Below are positions 1 through 9,333 of a stretch of DNA of 64,000 bases, in pieces. The notes below the pieces were generated by a model, which ran no database searches, had not been told where the DNA came from, and saw nothing but the letters and a program-made list of their open reading frames with translations. The stretch comes from Prevotella multiformis DSM 16608. Lineage in GTDB: Bacteria > Bacteroidota > Bacteroidia > Bacteroidales > Bacteroidaceae. Position 1 is the first letter of the stretch. Each line of letters opens with the position of its first letter. Position numbers and translations under genes: made by a program. The DNA lies in NCBI RefSeq assembly GCF_000191065.1, contig NZ_GL872283.1, positions 1,360,497-1,424,496 on the forward strand, in the 5' to 3' direction.

Positions 1-410
1 ACTGACCCTCAAGAACCGACCAGACTGCAACGGTCTTCTGCCCAGACCCGTGAACCTCTACATAAGCCATCTCCCTGCACTCCATTGGCTGGGCAATACA
101 ATGACTCCAAGGGGGAAGCAGTGCTCCATTCCTTTGTGTATGACTGGAGCCGACGGCGAAAACGTCGTTAACAACGGTTCACTGGAAGCAGTGTTTCCAT
201 CCGTTTATGTATGACTGAACCCCCAGAGGAAATAGCCTTGTCCTTCTACAAGCACAAGCATCAGAATAAAGAAATACCGCCACAAGAGAATGGGCTTATT
301 TGCAGGTTATTTGCATGCAACCTTGAATATAAGCGTATGATTCCAGAAAGAACCGTTCCGTCATAGCTAAACGTTCTTAGCCGATAAAAAATTATAAAAG
401 CCTGATACTG
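1..410. other. Left edge, no gene seen
   Basis: No open reading frame here has codon use or motifs like a real gene. The stretch contains an imperfect direct repeat of about 34 bp (114-147 and 184-217), entered separately. The rest looks like ordinary intergenic DNA downstream of the minus-strand tRNA-Ser. Confidence 0.5.
114..217. repeat. Imperfect 34-bp direct repeat, two copies
   Basis: Two copies, at 114-147 and 184-217, both start GGAAGCAGTG and end TGTATGACTG with a few substitutions and one shifted base between. The copies start 70 bp apart. The function is unknown, and two copies are too few to call an array. Confidence 0.6.
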
Positions 411-498
411 CGGAAAGAGGGGGATTCGAACCCCCGAAACGCTTTAGGCGTTTACACGCTTTCCAGGCGTGCCTCTTCAACCACTCGAGCATCTTTCC
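411..498 (-). tRNA. tRNA-Ser (GGA)
   Basis: On the minus strand the sequence folds as a class II tRNA. The acceptor stem GGAAAGA pairs with TCTTTCC, the anticodon loop reads CTGGAAA (anticodon GGA), a long variable arm is present, and the T loop is GGTTCGAATCC. The discriminator base is G, as expected for serine. The length is 88 nt without an encoded CCA. Confidence 0.95.
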
Positions 499-546
499 CG
501 GTTCCTCCCTGTCCTCTACAAGAGAGACAGATGTTATTTCGGAGTG

Positions 547-554
547 CAAAGGTA
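547..554 (-). promoter_or_regulatory. Promoter -7 box for tRNA-Ser
   Basis: TACCTTTG on the minus strand matches the Bacteroidetes primary-sigma -7 consensus TAnnTTTG. It lies about 49 nt upstream of the tRNA-Ser 5' end. No clear -33 TTTG was found at the usual spacing. Confidence 0.6.
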
Positions 555-1348
555 ATACTTTATTTCCTATGAAGATACTATCATACGCCTTTTTATGATT
601 ATTTAAAGTTTCGGGGAAGAAGGAGTCACCGCCCAACAACCAGAGTCCCTTCTTTTATAGACCTATATGCTTCAGACAGTCCTATTAACGGTTACAGGTA
701 GACGTCCTTTTGAACATATTGCCGTCCGGTAAACTTTCCCGATAAGCCGGCCATGCGGCTCTCGCCATAGAGATGTTATAGCGACAGGAGAAGAAACGGC
801 TGACCATTTCCACAGATGTATTGATGACCAGCGCCCTCCATGTGGCTGGTAAAACAACGGGCACACAGATGGCAGACACCGGGCACGCTGATGGATCTCA
901 CGCATACAATCTGTTGTCCGGATGAGAGCAATCTTTAGTGGAAGAGGTGCGGCACTGCCAGAAGCGGACGCAACATATCTGATGAAACAGAGGGTTGCAT
1001 TTCGCCTTCCAACAGACAATTTACACACGGAAACCTCCGCTGCTCAGGGTTTACCGGACAGCCATATTCAGCATGTCATTCGCATCAACCTTGACTTAAA
1101 AAGCCATACCCAACCCATAGAAGAGCCGGATATGGCCTTTGTTTCAGGCTGGTCTCAAGGATTGTCTTTGAGGTTCTCCTGCCTTTAGACGAGTACATTT
1201 GGTTTCTCCCTCGAAAAGAGCATGGCAGACTACACGAATGAAGGAGAAAGCAGAATACACAGCCTCAAAGCGAGAATCCATCAAAGGGAATCCTCAAGAC
1301 CTACCCGTTAAGAACTGATGGGTCAACCGTCGCTATGCCACATCCTGT
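555..1348. other. Intergenic, no supported gene
   Basis: Several short overlapping open frames exist on both strands (for example 672-1028 minus and 922-1188 plus). None shows a recognisable domain, signal peptide or promoter. I see no RNA gene or clear repeat. The stretch may be decayed coding DNA, but nothing in it proves that. Confidence 0.4.
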
Positions 1349-3904
1349 CTACTTGACGATGCGCTTTTTCCCATTCACGACATAGACCCCCTTGGGGAGG
1401 TTCTTCAGGTCGACTGCTCCCTTGGCAATATGGACACCGTCCAATGTATAGACTTCATAACTATCCGCATCCTGGCTGATGTCTACGATGCCATTTGACG
1501 AATTCTTGACGGTGAGCTTCGCCGGGAAATAATTGAAGAGATAGTTCTCGGACAGTCCTCCGCTGACTTCAATCGTGTACTCTCCGGCAACATCGAAGGA
1601 GGTTACCACCTTCCCTTCGTGATCCTTGACGGTGAAGACAGGAGCTTCGGTCAGTTCTACGGTCGTTTCATCGTTCTGCAGTCCATCCACCGTGTAATCG
1701 AAGACAGGCTTCTGCTTTATCCCGACAGTCACGTCTTTCGCCCTGAGGTTGGCCGTAGCCTTCTGGACAAACAGAGAACCGTCGACAAACTCAACCTGCT
1801 CTTCCGTGATGGTCCCGCGCCCGACCTTGATGACATACTTGCCTACCGGCGATGCAGGCTTGGCTTCACAGGTCAGCACAGGCAGACCCTCGACAAAGTC
1901 GCCTTTCATCTGCCAGCCGAGCTTCGGGTTCTCGCTACCATACGTCCGGACTGTGTTGCGTGCCTTGATGGTCGTGCCGAACTCAACGATGTTAAAGTCC
2001 TTCCACTGACCGCTGCGCTTGTAGAGCATCTTTGTGCCGGAAGGTACCTGCAGCTTGACGGACTCTCTATTGAGGTCGGAAAAGACCTTGCGTCCCAATG
2101 TCGGTACGTTCTTGGCATAGATGCGGATTACAGCAAGGCTGCTGGCACCGGCGAAAGCCTCGTCGCCGATGTCCGTGACCGTAGCCGGCAGTATGACTTT
2201 CGTCAGATTGCTGCACCCGGAGAAACCATAGTTATGAATTTTGGCTATCCCCTTCCCGACCGTAAAGCCGTCGGTGTTATAAGGCATTACAGAGATAATC
2301 TCTTTTGCATCCTTTGTCATAAGCACCTGTCCGTCGAAGACATAATCACAGTCCTCCCCGGTCGGTATGGACACCGTCTCGAGGCGCGGCATGCCTCCCA
2401 GTGCCCCGTCGCCAATGGCGGTCGTCGTCTTGGGCAGGACAAGTTTGTGCAGCCGTCGGCAGCCATAAAACGCCTTTTCGGGTATCCCATGCTTCTTGCC
2501 TGCGGAGGTGCGTACACCACCGGCAAGGTAAAGTTCGCCACCGCCGACAATCTCGGCATCGCCAAGGTCAAGATCCGTCAGCGAACTGCGCACCACCGTT
2601 CCGTCCACGCCGCATCCAGCAATCTGCCGGATGGTACGCAGGTCCGTCGAATTGATCTGCCCGGTCACCTTCAATTTGGAGATTCTTTCATAAAGAGAGT
2701 CCTCGACAAGCGATGCCAGTTTGCCCGGTTCACTGACATGAACCGTATCCTCGACCAGCTCACCCCGTATGCCTTCAAAGCCGATGATCATGTCCTGCCC
2801 TTCCGAGAACTTAAAGGAGCCGGGATTCAGGAGACTGATGTCATAGTATCCGTCTGAAGAACCTTCCCATCCCCAGTTGATCCACACCTTGCCGGTGGCA
2901 TCATATCCGCAAAGGACAAAGGCATGACCGCCGTTACCGCGATCCACGCCTGTATAGAAGATGGCACGGCGTTCGTTCAGTTCATTGTAGATGATGTCCA
3001 TCCATTTCTCCTCACTATAACGGCCGCGCCGAAGCATCTGTGTCGTCTCGGGATAACCCAGGTTGCGCTTGAGTCCTTCACAGGCGTTTTCCGTGTAAGT
3101 ACCCGATCCGTCAGTGGCATAGATCATGTCGGCAGCCACACCACAGTCGAGCATCAGCTTTGCCACAGCGTTGCCCTGTGCCGTATTGTACTTTCCTTTG
3201 TAGCTGTCGATCATGTTTCCCCAGTCATAGACACTCTCATCATAGTTGACGGTCACTTTCTTCATGCTTCCGTCAGCCTGCTTGACATTCACGGAGTGTG
3301 TACCCGTACCACACTGCGGATAACCGTTGTAGTACATGATCTGTGCCATGGCGGTAGCGACACATCCGGTCACGGCTCTTCCCGTACCGCCATATCCCTG
3401 CCAGCTGCCGGTACCGGAGGAGGTCGCCAGTGGACAGAGGTCGTTGTAAGGCTTCTCCTGTCCCCAACGCGACGTGACAAGGGCAGGAATCTGTTCTTTA
3501 TACTTGTTCTTGTCGGGGGGGACTATCTTGCGGGGCACGCCCTTTTTCACGATCCCGTTGATCGCTTCTTCAGCAGCAGCGAGATACCATTTGAAGCCCT
3601 CGTTCTTCGTATTCTTGTCGAACGTACTGTTCGAATAGGCGATGACGGCCGGCACGAGGTCGTCGTTACTTACGATGACGAAACCGCCTTTTTTATAGCC
3701 CATGACGGTGTATGCGCTGTTTTTCAGCAGCGGTCTGAGGTCGTCCTTGTGCGCACGGGTCATCCGCAGTGTCGGCGACTGGCTGAACACCTGCTCCGCC
3801 GCCGCCTTGATGGCAGCCTTTGTCCTTGGTGCTGCAGAGAGCGACAGTAGCATACCCATCGCCAGCAGCAGTGTTATGGAGAATCGTTTTCTAAAGTTCA
3901 TCAT
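1349..3904 (-). CDS. C10 family (streptopain-type) cysteine peptidase with LRR and MBG domains
   Basis: Secreted cysteine protease of the streptopain/PrtT family. The start is placed at the ATG-ATG pair (3904 or 3901) because the signal peptide MMNFRKRFSITLLLAMGM begins there; a longer frame to 3952 adds a charged, non-signal-like stretch. In order: signal peptide, inhibitory propeptide (about residues 25-130), catalytic domain with the nucleophile Cys at about residue 181 in TGCVATAMAQ, His at about 327 in GGHAFVL, and the WINWGWEG segment. Then come BspA-type LRR_5 repeats (about 440-610) and two MBG-like beta domains. The last ~40 residues (VYTLDG ... LPKGVYVVNGKK) resemble type IX secretion C-terminal domains. 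Its 3' side is downstream of the adhesin gene, from which a hairpin separates it. At about 850 residues it is much longer than streptopain because of the C-terminal extensions. Confidence 0.93.
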   Translation of the reverse strand: MMNFRKRFSITLLLAMGMLLSLSAAPRTKAAIKAAAEQVFSQSPTLRMTRAHKDDLRPLLKNSAYTVMGYKKGGFVIVSNDDLVPAVIAYSNSTFDKNTKNEGFKWYLAAAEEAINGIVKKGVPRKIVPPDKNKYKEQIPALVTSRWGQEKPYNDLCPLATSSGTGSWQGYGGTGRAVTGCVATAMAQIMYYNGYPQCGTGTHSVNVKQADGSMKKVTVNYDESVYDWGNMIDSYKGKYNTAQGNAVAKLMLDCGVAADMIYATDGSGTYTENACEGLKRNLGYPETTQMLRRGRYSEEKWMDIIYNELNERRAIFYTGVDRGNGGHAFVLCGYDATGKVWINWGWEGSSDGYYDISLLNPGSFKFSEGQDMIIGFEGIRGELVEDTVHVSEPGKLASLVEDSLYERISKLKVTGQINSTDLRTIRQIAGCGVDGTVVRSSLTDLDLGDAEIVGGGELYLAGGVRTSAGKKHGIPEKAFYGCRRLHKLVLPKTTTAIGDGALGGMPRLETVSIPTGEDCDYVFDGQVLMTKDAKEIISVMPYNTDGFTVGKGIAKIHNYGFSGCSNLTKVILPATVTDIGDEAFAGASSLAVIRIYAKNVPTLGRKVFSDLNRESVKLQVPSGTKMLYKRSGQWKDFNIVEFGTTIKARNTVRTYGSENPKLGWQMKGDFVEGLPVLTCEAKPASPVGKYVIKVGRGTITEEQVEFVDGSLFVQKATANLRAKDVTVGIKQKPVFDYTVDGLQNDETTVELTEAPVFTVKDHEGKVVTSFDVAGEYTIEVSGGLSENYLFNYFPAKLTVKNSSNGIVDISQDADSYEVYTLDGVHIAKGAVDLKNLPKGVYVVNGKKRIVK

Positions 3905-4016
3905 ACTGAATGATTTGGATTGTGCCCGCCTTTCCCGGCAGTCGGGGAACACCTCCCCGGAAGCTGATTTCCGGCAAAGCCGGCACGATTCGGTTTGTTG
4001 ATATAAAAACGCATAG

Positions 4017-4054
4017 ACGGAGTCAGAGCCCTGCAGAATGGGTTCTGACTCCGT
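4017..4054 (-). terminator. Hairpin terminator after the adhesin gene
   Basis: A 14-bp stem (4017-4030 with 4041-4054, one G-T wobble) encloses a 10-nt loop. It lies between the end of the adhesin gene and the start of the C10 peptidase gene. The downstream T-rich run on the minus strand is only moderate, so this could be a terminator or an mRNA 3'-end stabiliser. Confidence 0.7.
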
Positions 4055-4092
4055 TTGTAGTCAATTCTCTAATAAGAATCGGTGCTTATTCA

Positions 4093-7000
4093 TCACTTGA
4101 TAACGGTCTTCTGGCCATTGATGATATAGACGCCCTTTGCCAACGAACGCAGGCTCTTAACGCCCTTCATTATCTGCTTGCCGTCGATGGTGTAGACATC
4201 GTAAACCGTCTCGCCGTCAGCATTGATGCGCTGGATGGCTGTTGCCACACTGATTTCCGCAGGTGCAGACTCTGAGCCGTCGGCATAGACAGCCGTCACA
4301 CAGTACTTGTGCTCCTTGTTGTCCGGTGCCTTGAGGTCGTCGCTGACAAGTTTGCTGGTGCTTCCGATCAACTCTCCGTCACGATAGATGTTGTAGGAAA
4401 CAGGCCCTGAACCGGCCTCGAACTTGGCATCATCAATCATGAAGATGAAAGCTTTGTCTTTGGACGTAATGTGATGGATGGCAAAGTACTTCGTCCCCTC
4501 GGGCACGTCGACCTTTACTTCCGTCCACTGAGCGGCATCCTGTACATGTGTTTCGCCTATCTTTACGAAGCTGTCGGGATCACTGCCGCTTGTTGAAGAC
4601 AGCACGTCGAAGCTCTCTGCACCGCTGCCGTCCGTAGCCTTGAGATTGTTGACCCAGAAGCTGACGGTCTGCGCCTTGCCGGAAAGCTGCGGACTGATGA
4701 GCCAGTTGTCGGCATCAACGAAATTCTTACCCGATTCATCAATCTGATATATTGCTACGGCAGCCTTGGTGCCGGAGTGTGGATCAAGCCCCTGTCCAGA
4801 CTTGAACAGGTCAGACGGCTGCCAGTTGAGGAATGCGAACTCCTCACCCTGGTGCTGATACTGTGTGCCTTGAGTGAGACTTCCCGCACGTCCATGGTCG
4901 TTGTCAACCGTTGTCCAGTCGCCGAAGCTGGTACCCCATGCCTCATAGCTCTCGAAGTCGTCAGTGACACTGGTTATCGTCGTTGCCGGTGCATCCCAAG
5001 CCAACTTCACAGCAGTAGCTGAACCGCTCTTCTCTCCACGGAGGTTCTGCGGAGCCTTGACATCTGGTGTCTCAAGGGAGACATCAGCGGTCGCCTCATT
5101 GTTGTCCGGCTCGAGATCGCCGTCCAAATTAACCGTCGCCTTCACGCTGAGCTTGTCTGAAGCGTCCATACTGGTCGTCTTGTAGTCAACAGAGAGCACG
5201 CTGTTCTGCATGAAAGAAAGGCTCTTTCCGAGGGTTTCCTCTTTGACAACCTTGTCGTTGACCGTAAGGGCAACCTTGGCTTTCTCCAACTTGTCGAGAC
5301 CGAGGTTGGTCACCTTGACGCTGAGCTTGGCCGTCTGTCCCTTCTTGAGGCTCTCCGGTGCCGTCAGTTCCACACCTGCATCCTTCTGGTACGGGTCGGC
5401 GATGTTGATGTTGTCAACATATACGGCATCTTCCGAAATCTCATCGGCGATACCGACAACACGCAGCAGGACATATTCCTCATTAGCCAGTTCGGCAGGA
5501 ATATCCACAATATAGTTCTTCCACTTGCCGTCGTTGGCAACGCCTGCGTTAGTCCATACAGGCTCCGTCACTTCTCCGTTCTTCTTCTGGAAGCGCATCT
5601 CCACTTTCTCCTTGGCCTCACCATCGCCGCGATAGTCGAAGATGAGTCTCGGGTTCGACGCACCCTGCAAGGTTGTCTTGCCCATGACGATGGTCGATAC
5701 ACCCGGTTTTGTCGGGAGGAAGATCAGCGAACCGTTATCGTCGTCGGACGACACATCATTGGTAAGCGCCCATGATGTTTTGCCGCTGGTGCGTTCGAGA
5801 CCTACGAACTTCTCCTCTACGGTACCGTCCTTGAAGCTGTTGTGGAACGGCAGCGTATAAGGTGCGCCGACAATCAGCGCGCCGGCTGCCCATCCGCTCG
5901 TACCAGCCACATTTTCCGCGTTCACAGCCCAGTGCTGGTACTTCTGCTTGCCTTCGTTGGTGTTCAGGTCACTGACGGTATATCCCGTCGAACCCTTGAC
6001 CGAACCGAGCTTGTCGCCCAGCTTGCCGTCATCGGTGACGCTATGGATATTATAGGTCACCTCTGCCGGAAGAATGACACCCTTGTGTACACCTGTCGGA
6101 ACCTCCCAGCCGAGCTTGACAGCCGTTGTCTGGTCGGTCGTCTTGATCTTGCCCAGTACCGGAACATCCTGTCCTACATAGACCTTGACAGATGCCTTCA
6201 GACCGAAGTCGTGGGCATTGTAAGCGACAACCGTATAAGTGTTCTCGCCGTTTACGGCATTCTCGTCAACTACCTCCTGTGCCGAACCCGGTGCCGGAGC
6301 TGTGATGGTCTTCACGACACGTTCTCCACAGCTGACGACGATCTTCGTGAGGTCCGTGAGCGCCGAGCCGTCGACAGCCTTGGTCGGTGCATTGAACTTC
6401 AGCGTAGCCTTCAGTGCAGCTGTCGGATCGGCAGCAGCCGTCAGGTTGTCCACCATGGCCGGTGCCTTTGCTTCGGCAGCGACTTCCACAGAGAGAGAGT
6501 CAAGGGTGAGTCTGAACTCATTGGCCTTGGAAATGGCATGGAAACCGATGTAGTAGTTTCCGTCCGCAGCCGGTTCTATCCGTTTGGTAAATTCCTGGTA
6601 CTTGACATTTGCAATATCCGTTGCCGGAAGGATTTCCTTCTCCATTGCTTCAACGGTCTTGTCATTACCCCACTTCACTTCCAGACGCTCCGGGAACATG
6701 CTCAACCCAGCCGCAGCCTTGAACGATACATTATAGGCCTTGCCCTGCTTCATCTGAATCGGCGGTGAGATCAGCCAGTCATCAGCATCATTCTTTTTGT
6801 TGTAACGATATACGCAAGAGCCGCCCTTGGAACTGTTCCAGCCCCATGTGCTCTTGTCCTCGTTCACGTCGATAACCGTATAGAGCTTGAAGCTTGCGGC
6901 AGTCGGGAAATCATCGAAGAACGGCACTTCGAGTGCATTGCCGAAGATCTTTCCATCGCTGGTCGCGATTGCACTCCGCTTCGGCCCGTTGATGGCCTGT

Positions 7001-8535
7001 ACGGAATAGGAATAAGCCGACAGCTTACCCTTCGGGACTACTTCGCTGAAAGAAGTTGCAGAGATACCCTCGGCCACCTTCGTACTTTCTTCGCCTACAT
7101 TACGGAAGACATCATAGGTGAGAGGCCCCATGTAACCCTTGTGCAGACCTTCTTTCGGTGCTTCCCAGGTAACGGTCGCCTTACCGGTTTCATCAAGGTC
7201 CATTGCCAGGTTGCCTACGACATCGGGCACGTCATAACCGACATAAGTGGTCAGTCTGACGCGCGGACCCTTGCCGGCATCATTGCTGCAGAAGACGATG
7301 AAATTAACGACTCCTTCGCTGACCGTCACATTGGCCTCAACCTTCTTTCCAGCTTCAGCCGCCCCGTCCGCCACTTCTTTACCGTTGGCGAACACCTTGT
7401 ATGAGACGTTGCCGGTCAGGCTGCTTCCGTCATACTTCTTGTCAGGAGCCTTGAATGAGACCTTTCCGCTGGACGCACCGCCGGCAAAATCGGCCTTGAG
7501 GTCACTGGCTGCTGCCGGTGCTCCGGCGGCCGTCGCCACTGCCGGGAAGTTGAGTGCCACGAGCATCGCCGGCTCCGTATAGCCGCCGACCGGTGTCACG
7601 TGTCCGTCGCCCAAGTCGACCGTATAGAGCTGAAACTTTCCGTCCTTATCGGTCGAAGCCCAGAAGAACTCGTTGGTCCGTACGTCGAACTCGCCGCTCT
7701 GGGTGTAGTACTGTCCCTTGGCATCGGCAATCTCTATACCGGTAGAGCCCTTCTTCGTTTCAGCACCTGTCGAACGGTCAATCTGGTAAAAGTCACCTTC
7801 CTTGCTGACACCATAGGCGAAACCGTCATTGGCAATACCCAGTGCCACATAGGTGTGCTGGGCAGGAGCGATGGTGGTACGCGTCAAGGTGGTGTAGTCT
7901 ATGACACCCCACTCAAAATTCTTCAGGTCGGCGGTGTAGAATTCTCCGAACACCTCTCCCGTCGTCGGGTCAGTAGCCGTTTCGGTAGCGATCAGACTGT
8001 AGTCTCTGACGCTCTTGGGCTGTTCTTCCAACTGCCAGGTCTCTGTGTCGAATGCATAATGCGAGAGCAGGAGAATACCATAAGGAGCATAACTCGTATC
8101 GAGGTATATGCCGTGAAGCACTCCGTCTATCATTCCGCTTCCGCCATTGAAATAGCCTTTCTTGTAGTCGGAGAGCTGTTCGAAATTGAGGTTTGCCACC
8201 GGGTGGAACGAATACATGCCCATGAAACTGTTGGTGAGGAGATTTCCCCACATGGTCAGGTCTGGATTGACCGTCACCAGGTTCTTCAGATCCGCAGGGC
8301 GGATGGCAATCGTCGGACTGCTGAACGGCGATTTGACGTCTCGTGGCAGCGTCTTCGCCAACAGTGTCGGGAAAGCCTTCAGCGGATCAACCTTCTGTTG
8401 AGCCGTCTTCTGTCCAGGCAAAATTCTGGAAGGAGTAAGAGGCACTTGGTTTTCTGGCATCACTTGCGCGGATGCAGGCAGCATTGTCATTGTCGCGGCA
8501 AAAGCTGCAATTAGTTTGGTAAATCTTTTACTCAT
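4093..8535 (-). CDS. Large secreted adhesin: Fn3-like, cleaved-adhesin (choice-of-anchor J) and CARDB-like domains
   Basis: A 1,480-residue exported surface protein. It starts with a clear signal peptide (MSKRFTKLIAAFAATMTML, cleavage near ASA-Q). A ~300-residue N-terminal region is followed by Fn3-like repeats from about residue 345. Choice-of-anchor-J/cleaved-adhesin modules start near residues 535 and 1190, recognised by the DDF start, the W-rich middle and the ADDWLISP / ADNWLISP motifs; these resemble haemagglutinin K domains of Porphyromonas gingivalis gingipains. A CARDB-like domain lies near 1050. The C-terminal ~40 residues (VYTIDG ... LAKGVYIINGQK) match the C10 peptidase tail, so both probably use the same export route, likely type IX (inference). 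The binding partner is unknown. A good promoter lies upstream. Confidence 0.88.
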   Translation of the reverse strand: MSKRFTKLIAAFAATMTMLPASAQVMPENQVPLTPSRILPGQKTAQQKVDPLKAFPTLLAKTLPRDVKSPFSSPTIAIRPADLKNLVTVNPDLTMWGNLLTNSFMGMYSFHPVANLNFEQLSDYKKGYFNGGSGMIDGVLHGIYLDTSYAPYGILLLSHYAFDTETWQLEEQPKSVRDYSLIATETATDPTTGEVFGEFYTADLKNFEWGVIDYTTLTRTTIAPAQHTYVALGIANDGFAYGVSKEGDFYQIDRSTGAETKKGSTGIEIADAKGQYYTQSGEFDVRTNEFFWASTDKDGKFQLYTVDLGDGHVTPVGGYTEPAMLVALNFPAVATAAGAPAAASDLKADFAGGASSGKVSFKAPDKKYDGSSLTGNVSYKVFANGKEVADGAAEAGKKVEANVTVSEGVVNFIVFCSNDAGKGPRVRLTTYVGYDVPDVVGNLAMDLDETGKATVTWEAPKEGLHKGYMGPLTYDVFRNVGEESTKVAEGISATSFSEVVPKGKLSAYSYSVQAINGPKRSAIATSDGKIFGNALEVPFFDDFPTAASFKLYTVIDVNEDKSTWGWNSSKGGSCVYRYNKKNDADDWLISPPIQMKQGKAYNVSFKAAAGLSMFPERLEVKWGNDKTVEAMEKEILPATDIANVKYQEFTKRIEPAADGNYYIGFHAISKANEFRLTLDSLSVEVAAEAKAPAMVDNLTAAADPTAALKATLKFNAPTKAVDGSALTDLTKIVVSCGERVVKTITAPAPGSAQEVVDENAVNGENTYTVVAYNAHDFGLKASVKVYVGQDVPVLGKIKTTDQTTAVKLGWEVPTGVHKGVILPAEVTYNIHSVTDDGKLGDKLGSVKGSTGYTVSDLNTNEGKQKYQHWAVNAENVAGTSGWAAGALIVGAPYTLPFHNSFKDGTVEEKFVGLERTSGKTSWALTNDVSSDDDNGSLIFLPTKPGVSTIVMGKTTLQGASNPRLIFDYRGDGEAKEKVEMRFQKKNGEVTEPVWTNAGVANDGKWKNYIVDIPAELANEEYVLLRVVGIADEISEDAVYVDNINIADPYQKDAGVELTAPESLKKGQTAKLSVKVTNLGLDKLEKAKVALTVNDKVVKEETLGKSLSFMQNSVLSVDYKTTSMDASDKLSVKATVNLDGDLEPDNNEATADVSLETPDVKAPQNLRGEKSGSATAVKLAWDAPATTITSVTDDFESYEAWGTSFGDWTTVDNDHGRAGSLTQGTQYQHQGEEFAFLNWQPSDLFKSGQGLDPHSGTKAAVAIYQIDESGKNFVDADNWLISPQLSGKAQTVSFWVNNLKATDGSGAESFDVLSSTSGSDPDSFVKIGETHVQDAAQWTEVKVDVPEGTKYFAIHHITSKDKAFIFMIDDAKFEAGSGPVSYNIYRDGELIGSTSKLVSDDLKAPDNKEHKYCVTAVYADGSESAPAEISVATAIQRINADGETVYDVYTIDGKQIMKGVKSLRSLAKGVYIINGQKTVIK

Positions 8536-8591
8536 ATCTGACGGGTTTAATTAATAAAAAAAGTTTTTAAACCTATGAAAGATTTCGATTA

Positions 8592-8624
8592 CAAATATAT
8601 TAATTTTTCCTCAATACCTCCAAA
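8592..8624 (-). promoter_or_regulatory. Promoter of the adhesin gene
   Basis: On the minus strand TTTG (8621-8624) and TATATTTG (8592-8599) are separated by 21 bp, matching the Bacteroidetes TTTG / TAnnTTTG promoter. The leader to the ATG is about 50 nt and very AT-rich. Confidence 0.75.
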
Positions 8625-8639
8625 TAATATTACGATTTA

Positions 8640-9195
8640 TTTCTAAATTATTTAATATTTGTGCACGTTTACAAGAAAACGTGCAATTTTATATCGTTTT
8701 TATTCGCATCTGGCAGGATATCCGATAGTCGGGGACGGGCGAATATTCAGCGGAAGAGAGACACCCAACTATTTTTCATGATTGGGACAAACGTGTTTTA
8801 CTTCTCAAACAAAAAAAACGATTCTATTATGGAATGCCCTACGGACAGACGTGTTGACGAACCACATCCTCTGTTTTATTTCTGTTTTCAGTTGCTGTCA
8901 TTTTTAACACTTCACACAAATGCCACTTTACAAGCCACTTGCAACACCCCATTACATGACAGCAGTGACAGCAACCTACAAATTCTGACTCAATGTGGAT
9001 TCAGGACAAGACACTTTTGATTGCGTAGGAATGTGCCTCCCCGGACAGAAATCTGCCTACATATAGTCCCGCCTATATAATAAGGTGTAATATGGGGATA
9101 TGAGGCTGCGCCAGAAGTTCATGCGCAACTAAACTGTAGGGACACACTTTCGATTCTGAAGATAAAGAGGAATGGAAAGTGCCGGATTGACAATT
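8640..9195. other. Intergenic, no supported gene
   Basis: A 119-codon open frame at 8661-9020 on the plus strand has no recognisable domain and odd codon use, so it is not called. No RNA gene or terminator is evident before the tandem repeat that begins at 9196. Confidence 0.45.
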
Positions 9196-9289
9196 GAGAA
9201 CAAGAGTACCGGATGCCGGGAACAGGAGTACCAGGTACTGGGAACAGGAGTACCAGGTATCGGGAACAGGAGTACCAGACACCGGGACA
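9196..9289. repeat. 22-bp tandem repeat, four units
   Basis: Units start at 9196 (degenerate), 9218, 9240 and 9262, with a partial fifth at 9284. The core is GGGAACAGGAGTACCAG. The array sits just past the 3' end of the glycosyltransferase at 9334. The same core recurs at 32275-32296 and, inverted, at 32251-32268. There are no unique spacers, so it is not CRISPR. Confidence 0.85.
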
Positions 9290-9333
9290 ACAGAATTGAG
9301 AGCCCTGCAAAAGAACACAGGTGCTCGTCACGA

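Noticed and set aside
672..1028. 118-codon gene on the minus strand
   Set aside because: Overlaps other open frames and has no recognisable features or promoter.
1619..2857. 412-codon open frame opposite the C10 peptidase
   Set aside because: It lies entirely within a well-supported gene on the other strand and lacks any domain.
8661..9020. 119-codon protein-coding gene
   Set aside because: No signal peptide, domain or family features, and unusual codon use for the genome; likely chance frame.
9196..9289. CRISPR array
   Set aside because: The repeats are directly adjacent with no unique spacers and there are no cas genes.
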